Assembly: GCF_019048865.1 (NCBI RefSeq)
Contig: NZ_CP077604.1
Coordinates: 4,402,001-4,466,000 of the forward strand
DNA length: 64,000 nucleotides
Direction: 5' to 3'
Origin: Aquihabitans sp. G128
GTDB lineage: Bacteria > Actinomycetota > Acidimicrobiia > Acidimicrobiales > Iamiaceae
The position numbers and the translations under genes were made by a program. Shown here in pieces: positions 1 through 9,826 of the stretch (the stretch's first letter is position 1; the number at the start of each line of letters is the position of its first letter). The notes under the pieces are model-generated. The model was not told where the DNA came from, searched no databases, and worked only from the letters and a program-made list of their open reading frames with translations.

Positions 1-614
1 CCAGCTCGGGCTCGTCGCGCACCAGGTCGTTGTGGATGCTCACCGCGTTGGCCACCAGGCTGGCGCCGCCGCTGGCCCCGGCGTCCAGGCACAGCAGGCC
101 CACCAGGTCCGAGCCGTCGGAGTGGAACGGGAACGGCACCCCGCCGATCTCGTTGCCCCGGGCGGTGGGGTCACCGGGTGCCCGGCCCTGGTCGGTCACG
201 TCGCCGAGCAGGTGGCCCTTGGCGTTCTGCGGCCACGGCCGGCCCAAGTGGGTGCCGATGCCCCAGTACATCGCCGACGCCTCGTCCTTGCTCAGCCGGT
301 CCGCCGGCAGGCCCCGCAGCAGCACCACGCCCCGCCCGTCGATCAGCTCGTGGGTGAGCGCCTCGAGCTCGGCGCCGAGGGTGGGCAGCGGGAAGTCGTC
401 GCGAGTGATGTCGAGCACGTCGTCGACCGTGGCCGTCGCCTGGGCGAGGGCGGCGTCGAGCTCGGCCACGTGCTCGTCGGTGAGCTGAACACGTAGCCCT
501 CGCCCACGTCGTCCTGCCGCCACTCGCACGCCTCCTCGAGCGGGACGAGGGTGGCGGGGTCGACCGGCGCGCCCAGGTCGGCCGGGTCGGTGTCGAGCGG
601 TTCGGCGTGCGTGC

Positions 615-618
<4 letters not shown>
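1..618 (-). CDS. TauD/TfdA-family Fe(II)/2-oxoglutarate dioxygenase, 3' end outside window, frameshifted
   Basis: The translated body (about 486 down to 1) reads as a TauD/TfdA-like oxygenase: an opening helix LTDEHVAELDAAL, then RGVVLLRGLP, and FHSDGSD near 120-100, whose H-x-D is the usual iron-binding pair. The distal His lies off the window. The start (ATG at 618) and first 43 or so codons are in a different frame from the body. One base appears to be missing near 487, where GYVF-QLTDEH would be restored. ATGA overlap with the upstream amidohydrolase stop at 615 indicates translational coupling. The substrate is unknown; pairing with a D-aminoacylase-like enzyme suggests small-molecule catabolism (inference). 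Confidence 0.75.
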
Positions 619-2363
<1,745 letters not shown>

Positions 2364-2455
2364 GAGCGCTTCCCCTTGGTCGACCGCCGACGGGGTGGGG
2401 CCGACCACCGCCGACGGTACGACCTCCTGATCTGGCGTGCTCGCCGCCCCGCAGG

Positions 2456-2905
2456 TCAGCGCTCGGTGTCGTACCAGGTGCGGAGGCGGGCGAGGGCGGC
2501 CTGGAAGGTGCCCTCGTGGAGAGCCTGGTTGATCGAGCCCTCGACCATGCGGTCGTTGCGGACGACGGCGGTGAGGTAGCGCACGGCGTCGGTGACCGGC
2601 CCGGTGCGCAGGTGCTCGATGCCGTCCCACCCGTCCATCCACGCCATCCAGTCGAACGGCGTGATGGCGTCGACCGAGGCCAGCGCCGTCAACGTCGCCA
2701 GGACGTTGGGCGAGTAGTCGGCCCACGCGGCCTGCACCGACCCGTCCGCCAACCGCTGGCCCCCACGCCAGGTGACCCACTGGTCCGACGGCTCGCCGAG
2801 CACGGCGTCGACCGCCGTCCACAGCCGCGCCCAGCGCGCCTCGTCCGCAGCCAGCAGCCCCTCGACGATGAGTGCGTCCTCGCCCTCACGCTCCGTCTCG
2901 CTCAC
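2456..2905 (-). CDS. DUF6508-like protein (149 aa)
   Basis: A small acidic soluble protein. The central FDWMAWMDGWDG and the C-terminal half with EGSINQALHEGTF resemble DUF6508 proteins, which have no known function. I chose GTG at 2905 because the protein core begins soon after and a TACGTT hexamer sits 8 nt upstream (2914-2919), which fits a leaderless start. An ATG at 2947 would add 14 residues. No signal peptide or membrane segment. It is separated from the amidohydrolase start by 92 bp and may or may not be cotranscribed. Confidence 0.6.
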   Translation of the reverse strand: MSETEREGEDALIVEGLLAADEARWARLWTAVDAVLGEPSDQWVTWRGGQRLADGSVQAAWADYSPNVLATLTALASVDAITPFDWMAWMDGWDGIEHLRTGPVTDAVRYLTAVVRNDRMVEGSINQALHEGTFQAALARLRTWYDTER

Positions 2906-3046
2906 GGCCCCAGAACGTACCGAGCACCACCCATCCGTGCCACGCACCCGTCGGGGGCCGGGCCGGCTGGCATGGGCCCTTCACACGTTGCTCACGGGTT
3001 GGTGGGATGCTGGCGGCTCGTTCCGGGTCCTGGGGGTTGCTGCACC

Positions 3047-3922
3047 ATGCGTCGTCGTCTTGCCTGCACCGCGTTGGCGGCCGTGGCCGTGCTGGCCGCG
3101 GCAGCCTGCCAGCCGCACCAGACCGTGCCGAGCGGGAAGGCGCCGCTGCGGTACCGGGACCCGATCTTCACCACCGTCAACAAGCAGGCCGACGTGGTCT
3201 ACGGCAGCGCGACCACCCAGGCCGGCACCACCATGGCGCTGAAGATGGACGTCTACGCCCCCAAGGGCGACCCGGTCACCGCCAACCGCCCGGCCATCGT
3301 GTGGATCCACGGCGGGGCGTTCAAGAACGGCGACAAGACCTCGGCGGAGATCGTCGACGAGGCCACCACCTTCGCCAAGAAGGGCTACGTCAACGTCTCC
3401 ATCAACTACCGGCTGTCGAAGGGCTGCTTCCCGGCGGGCCCCGAGTGCGTCCAGGGGATCATCGACGCCAAGCACGACGCCCAGGCCGCCGTCCGCTACC
3501 TGCGCCTCCACAAGTCGTCGATGAAGATCGACCCCGACCGCATCGCCATCGCCGGCTCCTCGGCCGGGGCGTACACGGCGCTGAACGTGGCCTACGGGTC
3601 CGAGGACGTGGGCACCAGCGGCAACCCGGGGTTCAGCTCGAAGGTCCGGGCGGCGGTGTCGCTGTCAGGCGCGGCGGCCACCACCACCCCGAGCGCCGGT
3701 GAGCCGCCCGCGCTGTTCTTCCACGGCGACGCCGACCCGGTGGTGCCCTACAGCGCCGCGGTCCGCACCGTCGACGCCGCCCACGCCGCCGGCCTCGAGG
3801 CCTACCTGACGACCTTCCCGGACGGCACCCACGTGCCCTACGGCAAGAACCGCACCGTGATCCTCACCCAGACCACCAACTTCCTCTACTGGGAGCTGGG
3901 GCTGGACGAGCTGAACGCCTGA
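3047..3922 (+). CDS. Secreted lipoprotein alpha/beta-hydrolase (carboxylesterase-like, 291 aa)
   Basis: Exported esterase of the BD-FAE/carboxylesterase type. It starts with a lipoprotein signal (MRRRL..LAAAAC, lipidated Cys21). The hydrolase core shows the oxyanion-hole motif HGGAF, the nucleophile elbow GSSAGA, FFHGDADPVVPY (acid loop) and the final His in GTHVPY. It therefore probably cleaves an ester or acyl group outside the membrane. ATG 3047 was picked because it gives a clean signal peptide; the frame stays open far upstream without meaning. The gene stands alone and is followed by a strong hairpin at 3966-4000. Confidence 0.85.
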   Translation: MRRRLACTALAAVAVLAAAACQPHQTVPSGKAPLRYRDPIFTTVNKQADVVYGSATTQAGTTMALKMDVYAPKGDPVTANRPAIVWIHGGAFKNGDKTSAEIVDEATTFAKKGYVNVSINYRLSKGCFPAGPECVQGIIDAKHDAQAAVRYLRLHKSSMKIDPDRIAIAGSSAGAYTALNVAYGSEDVGTSGNPGFSSKVRAAVSLSGAAATTTPSAGEPPALFFHGDADPVVPYSAAVRTVDAAHAAGLEAYLTTFPDGTHVPYGKNRTVILTQTTNFLYWELGLDELNA

Positions 3923-3965
3923 CGGCGGGCCTGCTCCCGGAAGCCGCGCCTGGCCCCGGGCGCGG

Positions 3966-4000
3966 CCGTGCCCGCCCAGGGGGGGAAGGGGCGGGCACGG
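3966..4000 (+). terminator. Hairpin terminator after the esterase gene
   Basis: Perfect 12-bp inverted repeat CCGTGCCCGCCC / GGGCGGGCACGG with an 11-nt loop, 44 bp after the stop codon. There is no T tract, as is common in high-GC actinobacteria. Confidence 0.6.
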
Positions 4001-4146
4001 TCAGTGGGTGGGGTTGACGCAGGAGTACCCCCGGCTCCGCACCCCGTAGAACCAGAATTCCGAGAAATCTTTCGGAGGCCGCATCCCCGCGCATCGCCCC
4101 TGGTCAGCGACGTGCGGGCGCCGGGCACCGCCGCCATCATGGGGCC

Positions 4147-5022
4147 ATGGTGACGACGATCGACGTGCTCGAGGCCTTGGCGGCTGGCGACTGGGATGGT
4201 GCGGCCGAGCGGGCTGCGGTGGCGGGGGCCGACGATCCGGGCTCGCAGCTGGCGCTGGCGTTGGACCGCTTCCTCGGCGACCTTCCGGCGCCTGGCGTGT
4301 ACGAGGCGCCCAGCGCCTTCGAGGCGTTCATCTCGAACGGCGGCAACGTGGTGCTCTACGAGCGGGCCATCGCCGCCCTCGCTGCGCTGCACGCCGACGA
4401 GCAGCCGGAGACGGTGCTCGACATCGGGTGCGGCGACGGGCGGGTGACCGCCGCGGTGTTGGGGCCGTCGACCGCTCGGGTCGACCTGGTCGAGCCGTCG
4501 GCCGAGCTGCTCGTGGCGGCTCGGGCTGCGGTGTCGGCGCCTGGGACGGTCGGCGGGCGAGAGGTGGTGGGCCACCAGGCCGGGGTGACCGAGGTGCTGG
4601 CCGGGCTCGACGCCGACGTGCGGTGGGACCTGGTGCAGTCGACCTTCGCCCTGCACGCCACCCACCCCGACGAGCGGCCGGCGCTCTTCGCCGCCCTGGC
4701 CGACCGGACCGACCGGCTGGTGGTCGTCGACTTCGACGTGCCGGCGTTCGAGGACCGTTCCCCCGAGCACCTGGCCTACCTGGCCGAGCGCTACGAGCGC
4801 GGCGTGCGGGAGTACGTCGACCACCCCGAGGTGGTGACCGGGTTTCTGCTGCCCGTCCTGGTCGGCCAGCTCGACCCGTCTCGCCCGCGGTACACGTTCG
4901 AGCAGCCGACGGCGGCCTGGGCCGAGCTGGTGGAGGCGGCGGGGTTCACGGTGGAGGTCGAGCCGGTCAGCCCCTACTGGTGGGCCGACGCCACGCTGCT
5001 CTCGGCCACCCGGCGCGCCTGA
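4147..5022 (+). CDS. Class I SAM-dependent methyltransferase (291 aa)
   Basis: Contains the SAM-binding motif I VLDIGCGDGRVT (about residues 96-107), followed by an acidic motif II VDLVEPS and a Rossmann-type pattern through the middle of the protein. The N-terminal 80 residues are helical and have no family I recognise. The C-terminal part resembles the substrate-binding lid seen in small-molecule methyltransferases, ending SPYWWADATLL. Substrate unknown. ATG 4147 has CATCAT six nucleotides upstream (4135-4140), consistent with a leaderless transcript, and no Shine-Dalgarno. Confidence 0.75.
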   Translation: MVTTIDVLEALAAGDWDGAAERAAVAGADDPGSQLALALDRFLGDLPAPGVYEAPSAFEAFISNGGNVVLYERAIAALAALHADEQPETVLDIGCGDGRVTAAVLGPSTARVDLVEPSAELLVAARAAVSAPGTVGGREVVGHQAGVTEVLAGLDADVRWDLVQSTFALHATHPDERPALFAALADRTDRLVVVDFDVPAFEDRSPEHLAYLAERYERGVREYVDHPEVVTGFLLPVLVGQLDPSRPRYTFEQPTAAWAELVEAAGFTVEVEPVSPYWWADATLLSATRRA

Positions 5023-5125
5023 GGCGGCCACGGCCGCCGGGCGTCCCCTGGGGCCACGGCTGGGGATCCGTGGGATTGCCCCTGGCCGAACGCGGTCGGT
5101 GGGCTTACCATCACGGCACCCACAG

Positions 5126-5147
5126 GGGTCGATCGCGGGATCGACCC
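5126..5147 (+). promoter_or_regulatory. Stem-loop in the 5' region of the secreted-protein gene
   Basis: Perfect 9-bp stem GGGTCGATC / GATCGACCC with loop GCGG, 53 bp before the ATG at 5201. Flanking CACCC and GGGTG could extend it. It may be a terminator of the methyltransferase gene or a 5'-UTR element; the sequence does not decide. Confidence 0.35.
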
Positions 5148-5200
5148 GGGTGCGTCCTGGACCCCCCAAGGGCGCCAACTGACTGCAGCGGGAGCAGACC

Positions 5201-6040
5201 ATGAAGAACCCCCTCAAGCGCGTCGCCTTGGCGACCCTGACCATCGGCGCGGTGTTCGCGCTCGGCGCTGCCGGCGCCACCTTCGCCGCCGACGGCGGCA
5301 ACGATCGGCCGCCTCCGGTCGGCGCGGCGCCGCCCTCGGCTCGGGCCGTGAAGCAGCTGTTCTCGGCGACCGACGAGTCGACCTACACCCCAATCACGCC
5401 GTGCCGCATCGTCGACACCCGCGTCAACGGCGGGCGGATCCAGAACAACCAGACCCGCACCTACTACGTGGGCGGCACGTTCGGCTTCGCTCCCCAGGGC
5501 GGCAAGAGCGGAGGCTGCGGCGTGCCGGTGGGCGCCACGGCGATCACCGCCAACGTCACCGCAGCCGACCCGGACGCCCAGGGCTACCTGCGGGCGTTCC
5601 CCAACGGTGCCGTCGAGCCCAACGCCACCACCCTGAGCTACGAGGCCACCGACACCGCCGGCACCGGCGCCAGCCTGGCCATCAACCAGGGCTCGGCGTA
5701 CGCGCTGCGCATGGCCAACCACGGCGGCCCCACGCACCTCATCATCGATGTGACCGGCTACTACCAGATCTCCATGGCCGGCCTCATCAACTCGAGCAGC
5801 GATGGCGTCTACGCCGGCTCACGGGGCATCGTGAACTCGGTCCACCAGTCGACGGGCACCTACCTGGTGACCTTCAACCGAGACGTCCACTACTGCACGG
5901 CCCAGGCCACCACCTACAACGAGAAGGGCTACGCGATCACCGACACCTACCAGACCAGCAACAACCAGGTGCAGGTGCAGTCCTACAACAGCTCCGGCGT
6001 GCTCACCAACAACTACATCTACGTGACCGTCACCTGCTGA
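5201..6040 (+). CDS. Secreted protein with TPCRIVDTR domain (279 aa)
   Basis: A Sec-type signal peptide (KNPLKR, a hydrophobic run, then ATFAAD around residue 30) is followed by a domain that opens with TPCRIVDTR and contains GVPVGATAITANVT and HLIIDVTGYY. This domain recurs on secreted proteins and cell-wall enzymes of actinobacteria, especially Acidimicrobiia; its role is not established. The C-terminal 85 residues, rich in Ser, Asn, Tyr and Thr and ending in VTVTC, look like a separate small beta domain. The start has GGGAG spaced 7 nt from ATG. Two cysteines in the core could form a disulfide. Confidence 0.7.
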   Translation: MKNPLKRVALATLTIGAVFALGAAGATFAADGGNDRPPPVGAAPPSARAVKQLFSATDESTYTPITPCRIVDTRVNGGRIQNNQTRTYYVGGTFGFAPQGGKSGGCGVPVGATAITANVTAADPDAQGYLRAFPNGAVEPNATTLSYEATDTAGTGASLAINQGSAYALRMANHGGPTHLIIDVTGYYQISMAGLINSSSDGVYAGSRGIVNSVHQSTGTYLVTFNRDVHYCTAQATTYNEKGYAITDTYQTSNNQVQVQSYNSSGVLTNNYIYVTVTC

Positions 6041-6094
6041 CGGCCTGAGCCTGGAGCCTGCGCCGCCGGCCGGAGCAGGCTTCGGATGAGCGTT

Positions 6095-6127
6095 CGTCCC
6101 CGGTCGCCCTCGTGGCGGCCGGGGACG
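6095..6127. terminator. Bidirectional hairpin between convergent genes
   Basis: Inverted repeat CGTCCCCGG / CCGGGGACG (6095-6103 and 6119-6127) with further pairing in the loop. It lies between the ends of the secreted-protein gene and the SRPBCC gene. Confidence 0.5.
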
Positions 6128-6214
6128 GTCGCGCCCCGGCGCCGTCACCACTCGGGCATCGGGTGGGCCGGGTGGGCCGGGTAGGCCGGACGGGTCGTGC
6201 CCGTTCGGGCCGGT

Positions 6215-6760
6215 TCAGGCGGGCTCGGTGGCGCCGCCGGCGGTGGCGGCCTCCGGACCGAACGCAGCGGCGTAGCGGTCGAAGTGGGCCTGCCACTCGT
6301 TGGTGGGCTCCGAGGTGGGGGCGTCGACCTCGGCGCCGCCGAGGTGCTCGGGCAGGCGGTCGAGGCAGACGTGCCAGCCGGCGGCGTTGCGGGCCGAGTG
6401 GCCGAGGACGTCGACGGTGTCGGTGAAGGTGAGCAGGCAGCCGCCGTCGGTCGTGGGCTCGAGCTCCATGCGGAGCTCGTCGGTGCCCCAGAGGAAGGCC
6501 AGGAGGCGGGGCGGGTCGACGGCGACCACCGCGCCGGTGAAGCCGAGGCTGGCATCCGCCGTGCCCCGGAAGCCGAAGCGGAGCGAGGCGCCGGGCTCGA
6601 GGTCGCCCTCGATGGTGGTGGGGAACCAGGCGGCGAGCTCGTCGGGCTCGGTGAGCGCGGCCCACACCCGCTCGACGGGGTGGGGGAGGAGCCGCTGGAA
6701 GCGGATCCGGTGGCGACCGCCGTCGTCGTCGAGGGTGGCGGCGTTCGGGTCATCGGTCAT
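6215..6760 (-). CDS. SRPBCC/AHSA1-family protein (181 aa)
   Basis: START-like fold protein of the Activator-of-Hsp90 (AHSA1) type. The N-terminal LLPHPVERVWAALTEPDELAAWFP is the typical family opening, followed by beta strands with PRLLAFLWGTDELRMEL and LTFTDT. Such proteins bind hydrophobic ligands and are very often encoded with an ArsR repressor, as here. The ATG at 6760 overlaps the end of the ArsR gene by 11 bp, so the two form one operon controlled by the operator at 7182-7195. Ligand unknown. Confidence 0.85.
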   Translation of the reverse strand: MTDDPNAATLDDDGGRHRIRFQRLLPHPVERVWAALTEPDELAAWFPTTIEGDLEPGASLRFGFRGTADASLGFTGAVVAVDPPRLLAFLWGTDELRMELEPTTDGGCLLTFTDTVDVLGHSARNAAGWHVCLDRLPEHLGGAEVDAPTSEPTNEWQAHFDRYAAAFGPEAATAGGATEPA

Positions 6761-7163
6761 GGCGGGGGCCTTCCGGTGGGCGGTCGCCGTCGGCGCCGGT
6801 CTCGGCGTCGGTGGCGGTGGCGGTGGCGGCGAGGTGCTGCTCGAGGGCGTCGATGTGGGCTTGCCAGAAGCGGACGTGAGGATCGAGCCAGTGGGAGATC
6901 TCGGCCAGGCCATCGGGGCGGAGGCGGTAGCGGCGCTCTCGACCGACCGTCCGCACGTCGGCGAGGCCGGCGGCGAGCAGCGTGCGGAGGTGCTTCGACA
7001 TGAGCGGCTGGGAGAGGCCGGTGCGGTCGACGAGCTCGCCGACCGTGTGCTCGCCGGCGTCCAGCAGCAGGTCGAGCACCAGGCGCCGGTTCGGCTCGGC
7101 GACCGCGGCGAAGGCCATCGCTTCGAGCTGCTCGAGGGGCATCTCGCTGGGGTCTTCGATCAC
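6750..7163 (-). CDS. ArsR/SmtB-family transcriptional repressor (137 aa)
   Basis: Winged-helix regulator. AVAEPNRRLVLDLLL and the recognition region LSQPLMSKHLRTLLAAGL, followed by the wing VGRERRYRL, are typical of ArsR proteins paired with SRPBCC partners. No metal-binding cysteine cluster is present, so a metal sensor is unlikely. It probably represses its own operon through the palindrome at 7182-7195, 18 bp before the GTG start. An internal ATG at 7142 is an alternative start. Confidence 0.85.
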   Translation of the reverse strand: MIEDPSEMPLEQLEAMAFAAVAEPNRRLVLDLLLDAGEHTVGELVDRTGLSQPLMSKHLRTLLAAGLADVRTVGRERRYRLRPDGLAEISHWLDPHVRFWQAHIDALEQHLAATATATDAETGADGDRPPEGPRHDR

Positions 7164-7181
7164 GATAGAAGCATGCCCCTG

Positions 7182-7195
7182 CGGTTATATAACCG
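7182..7195. promoter_or_regulatory. Palindromic operator of the ArsR/SRPBCC operon
   Basis: Perfect 14-bp palindrome CGGTTATATAACCG located 19-32 bp upstream of the ArsR start. It is the most AT-rich spot nearby, and its TTATAT or TATAAC core could double as the -10 element. Position and symmetry match autoregulation by a dimeric ArsR protein. Confidence 0.7.
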
Positions 7196-7220
7196 TCAAG
7201 GCATACGTTGTGTTGGGGCA

Positions 7221-7310
7221 AACCCGCAGGTCAGCCCCACCGAGCACGCACGGGAGCCGATTGGCGCAGAATCTGTGCAGAATCGGCGCCAATCGCGGCA
7301 CGTGCGGGTT
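7221..7310. repeat. Nested inverted repeats with internal direct repeat
   Basis: Outer arms AACCCGCA (7221-7228) and TGCGGGTT (7303-7310) enclose inner arms GATTGGCGC (7259-7267) and GCGCCAATC (7286-7294). Between the inner arms GCAGAATC occurs twice (7266-7273, 7277-7284). The element lies downstream of the pirin stop codon, so at least the inner part may act as its terminator. Confidence 0.55.
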
Positions 7311-7335
7311 GGGTGCGAGGGGGGCGGGCGTCGGC

Positions 7336-8418
7336 TCAGGTGGAGCGCTCGTCGACGCGGCCGTCGGCGTGGCGGGCGAAGCGGCCCTTGGTGGGGCCGT
7401 GGTGCGGCGCATCGTCGTCCCACGGCCAGCCGCCGAAGCCGGTCTCGCGGTAGTCGGCGAACGCCTGCTCGATCTCGTCCTCGGTGTTCATCACGAACGG
7501 CCCGTAGCGGGCGACCGGCTCGCCGATCGGCCGACCCTGCAGCACCAGCACCTCGACCGGCCCGCCGTCGCCCGCCTCGTAGGTCACCGGCACGTCGCAG
7601 CGCACGACGGCACCGGTGTCGGCGCCGAGCACGTGCCCGCCCACCACCAACCGGTCGCCTTCGAACACGTAGATCGTGCGGATGGTGTCGGGCCCGGCGG
7701 CGGCCGGCAGCTCGAGCGTGGCGCCTGCCTCGAGGGACAGGTGCCAGATGGCGAGGTCGGACTCGGCCCGGGCCGCCCACGAGCTGGGCGGAGGAGCCGA
7801 CGGCGTCAGCCCGTCGTAGGTGCCGGCGATGACCGTGACCTCGGTCCGGCGTCCGGCGTCGTCGACCGACACCGACCGCGGCGTGTCCTCGGACCACAGC
7901 ATGGTGAAGTACGGGTCGACGAGCTTGTCGGCCGCCGGCAGGTTCAGCCAGATCTGGAACAGGTGGAGGTCGTTGGGCCCGTCGGCGTGCACCAGCGGGA
8001 ACATCTCCGAGTGGACCACGCCGCCGCCGGCGGTCAGCCACTGCGTGTCGCCCGCGCCGAACCGGGCGGTCGCGCCCAGGGAGTCGCTGTGGTCGATCAG
8101 CCCCGAACGCACGTAGGTCACGGTCTCGAAGCCCCGGTGCGGGTGTTGCGGGAACCCCGGCACGACCGAGCCGTGGTACATGTTCCAGCCGTCCTTCGAG
8201 GCGAAGTCGGAGCCGATCTCGCGCCCCTCCAGCGGCACCGCCGGGCCCAGCGTGCTGCTGCCCTCGGGGTAGTGGTCCAGGTGGTGGGCACAGAACAGGA
8301 ACGGGTCGACCGTGGGCCACTGGGCGCCCAGCGGCACCTCCTGCAGCACCGGATCGACGACCGGCTCGACGGCTTCGTCAGCGGCAGACGGGGGAGCGGG
8401 GGCGACGGGATCAGCCAT
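7336..8418 (-). CDS. Pirin-family protein (360 aa)
   Basis: Bicupin of the pirin family. The metal-site signature HPHRGFETVTY lies at residues 92-102 (His92, His94), with a third ligand His in GGGVVHSEMF near 136. The length (360) exceeds the usual 280-320 because of an acidic, Ala/Pro-rich N-terminus and a long C-terminus. Pirins are iron-dependent quercetinase-like or regulatory proteins, and the role here is open. ATG 8418 has TAGCCT seven nt upstream (8426-8431), the leaderless pattern seen elsewhere. It is divergent from the acyltransferase gene. Confidence 0.85.
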   Translation of the reverse strand: MADPVAPAPPSAADEAVEPVVDPVLQEVPLGAQWPTVDPFLFCAHHLDHYPEGSSTLGPAVPLEGREIGSDFASKDGWNMYHGSVVPGFPQHPHRGFETVTYVRSGLIDHSDSLGATARFGAGDTQWLTAGGGVVHSEMFPLVHADGPNDLHLFQIWLNLPAADKLVDPYFTMLWSEDTPRSVSVDDAGRRTEVTVIAGTYDGLTPSAPPPSSWAARAESDLAIWHLSLEAGATLELPAAAGPDTIRTIYVFEGDRLVVGGHVLGADTGAVVRCDVPVTYEAGDGGPVEVLVLQGRPIGEPVARYGPFVMNTEDEIEQAFADYRETGFGGWPWDDDAPHHGPTKGRFARHADGRVDERST

Positions 8419-8481
8419 GGCATCCAGGCTACGGGGGCACCACAACCTCTCGGCCGGGCCGGGCCATGCCACACTCGCGCC

Positions 8482-9780
8482 GTGACCTCGATCGCCGCCG
8501 ATGCGGCCACGATCGCGCCGGAGCCGGCCGCCAAGCCCCGGGTCACCTTCCCCTGCTTCGAGGGCCTCCGGGCGCTGGCCGCGGTGATGGTGGTGGTCCA
8601 CCACGCGTCGAGCCTGGCCGGACCGGCCCACACCCCGAGTGCGATCCGCATCCCCGCCGAGGTCATGGACTCCGGCGTCGCCGTCTTCTTCGTCCTCTCG
8701 GGCTTCCTGATCTACCGCCCGTTCGCCGCCGCCCACCGCGACGGCCGCGCCCAGCCGCCCACGCTCGCCTTCTGGTGGCGCCGCCTGCTGCGCCTCGTGC
8801 CCGCCTACTGGCTGGCGCTCACCTCCTTCTGGTTCCTCGGCAGCTTCGACCTGGGCCGCGACTGGTGGCGCTACTACCTCTTCCTGCAGATCTACTCCCG
8901 CACCACGGTGCTCGGCGGCCTCGTCCAGGCCTGGAGCCTCTGCACCGAGGTCACCTTCTACCTGGTCATCCCGCTGTGGGCGTACCTCGTCGGCAAGCTG
9001 GTCCGCAGCCCCAAGCGGGCCACCGTCGTCGACCTCGCCGGCTGCGCCCTGCTCTACGTCGCCGGCTTCGCCGCTCGGGCGATCGTCTCGAACCGCAACC
9101 CCACCTGGCGGGGCCTGGCGTTCCAGTGGCTGCCCACCAACACCGACCTGTTCGCCGTCGGCATGGTGGTCGCCGTCGTCTCGGTGGCGGCGGGCGAGAG
9201 CGACCGCCTCCGCGCCACCATGGACCGCCTCGCCCAGCCCGCCCTGGCCTGGTGGGCCGCCGCCATCGCCCTGTTCGCCTGGTACGCCTGGCGCGCCGGC
9301 CCGGCCGTCGGTGAGCAGCTGAACGACCCCAACGGGGCCTACCGGGGCTTCTTCTGGCAGCAGCGCCAGTTCACCCTCGGCCTGCTCTCGCTGCTGATCC
9401 TCCTGCCCGCCGCCTTCGGGGACCAGGACCGCGACCCGGTCCGCCGCGTCCTGCGCTGGCGGCCCGTCGCCTGGGTCGGCGCCGTCTCCTACGGCCTCTA
9501 CCTCTGGCACTTCGACTGGATGAAGCGGGTCCTGCCCCACGCCGGCAACCCCCTCACCGGCGACGGTGGTTGGCCCGGATGGTTCGCGCTGCCCGCCGGC
9601 AGCAACGGCTTCCTCGCTCTGCTCGCCATCGGCCTCGGCGCCGGCCTCCTCTTCGCCGCCGCCAGCTGGGACCTCCTCGAGCGTCCGCTGCTGCGCTTCA
9701 AGGGCGTGGTGGGCGCCAAGGCCCCCGGCGCCGTCCCGCCCGTCCCGGTCCCACCCGCCCCGGACCCGCCGCCCACCTGA
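8482..9780 (+). CDS. Acyltransferase family 3 membrane protein (432 aa)
   Basis: Integral membrane O-acyltransferase (OafA/YrhL type). CFEGLRALAAVMVVVHHAS carries the catalytic His near residue 40, then GVAVFFVLSGFLIYRPF and WWRRLLRLVPAYWLAL, all family hallmarks. About ten hydrophobic segments follow, ending in a Pro-rich tail. It likely acetylates an extracytoplasmic glycan or lipid. The GTG start at 8482 is six nt after CACACT (8470-8475). No SGNH domain is fused. Confidence 0.85.
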   Translation: MTSIAADAATIAPEPAAKPRVTFPCFEGLRALAAVMVVVHHASSLAGPAHTPSAIRIPAEVMDSGVAVFFVLSGFLIYRPFAAAHRDGRAQPPTLAFWWRRLLRLVPAYWLALTSFWFLGSFDLGRDWWRYYLFLQIYSRTTVLGGLVQAWSLCTEVTFYLVIPLWAYLVGKLVRSPKRATVVDLAGCALLYVAGFAARAIVSNRNPTWRGLAFQWLPTNTDLFAVGMVVAVVSVAAGESDRLRATMDRLAQPALAWWAAAIALFAWYAWRAGPAVGEQLNDPNGAYRGFFWQQRQFTLGLLSLLILLPAAFGDQDRDPVRRVLRWRPVAWVGAVSYGLYLWHFDWMKRVLPHAGNPLTGDGGWPGWFALPAGSNGFLALLAIGLGAGLLFAAASWDLLERPLLRFKGVVGAKAPGAVPPVPVPPAPDPPPT

Positions 9781-9826
9781 ACGGGGTCCACGAGCGCGGC
9801 GCGATCGAGGTCGGCAGACTGGCCCG

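Noticed and set aside
5126..5147. Stem-loop before the secreted-protein gene considered as a riboswitch
   Set aside because: It is a single short stem without the conserved core of any riboswitch class I know. Kept only as a low-confidence regulatory stem.
6160..6195. GGGCCGGGT-like short repeats
   Set aside because: Three imperfect 10-bp copies in a GC-rich spacer downstream of a hairpin. This is low complexity and no function can be argued.
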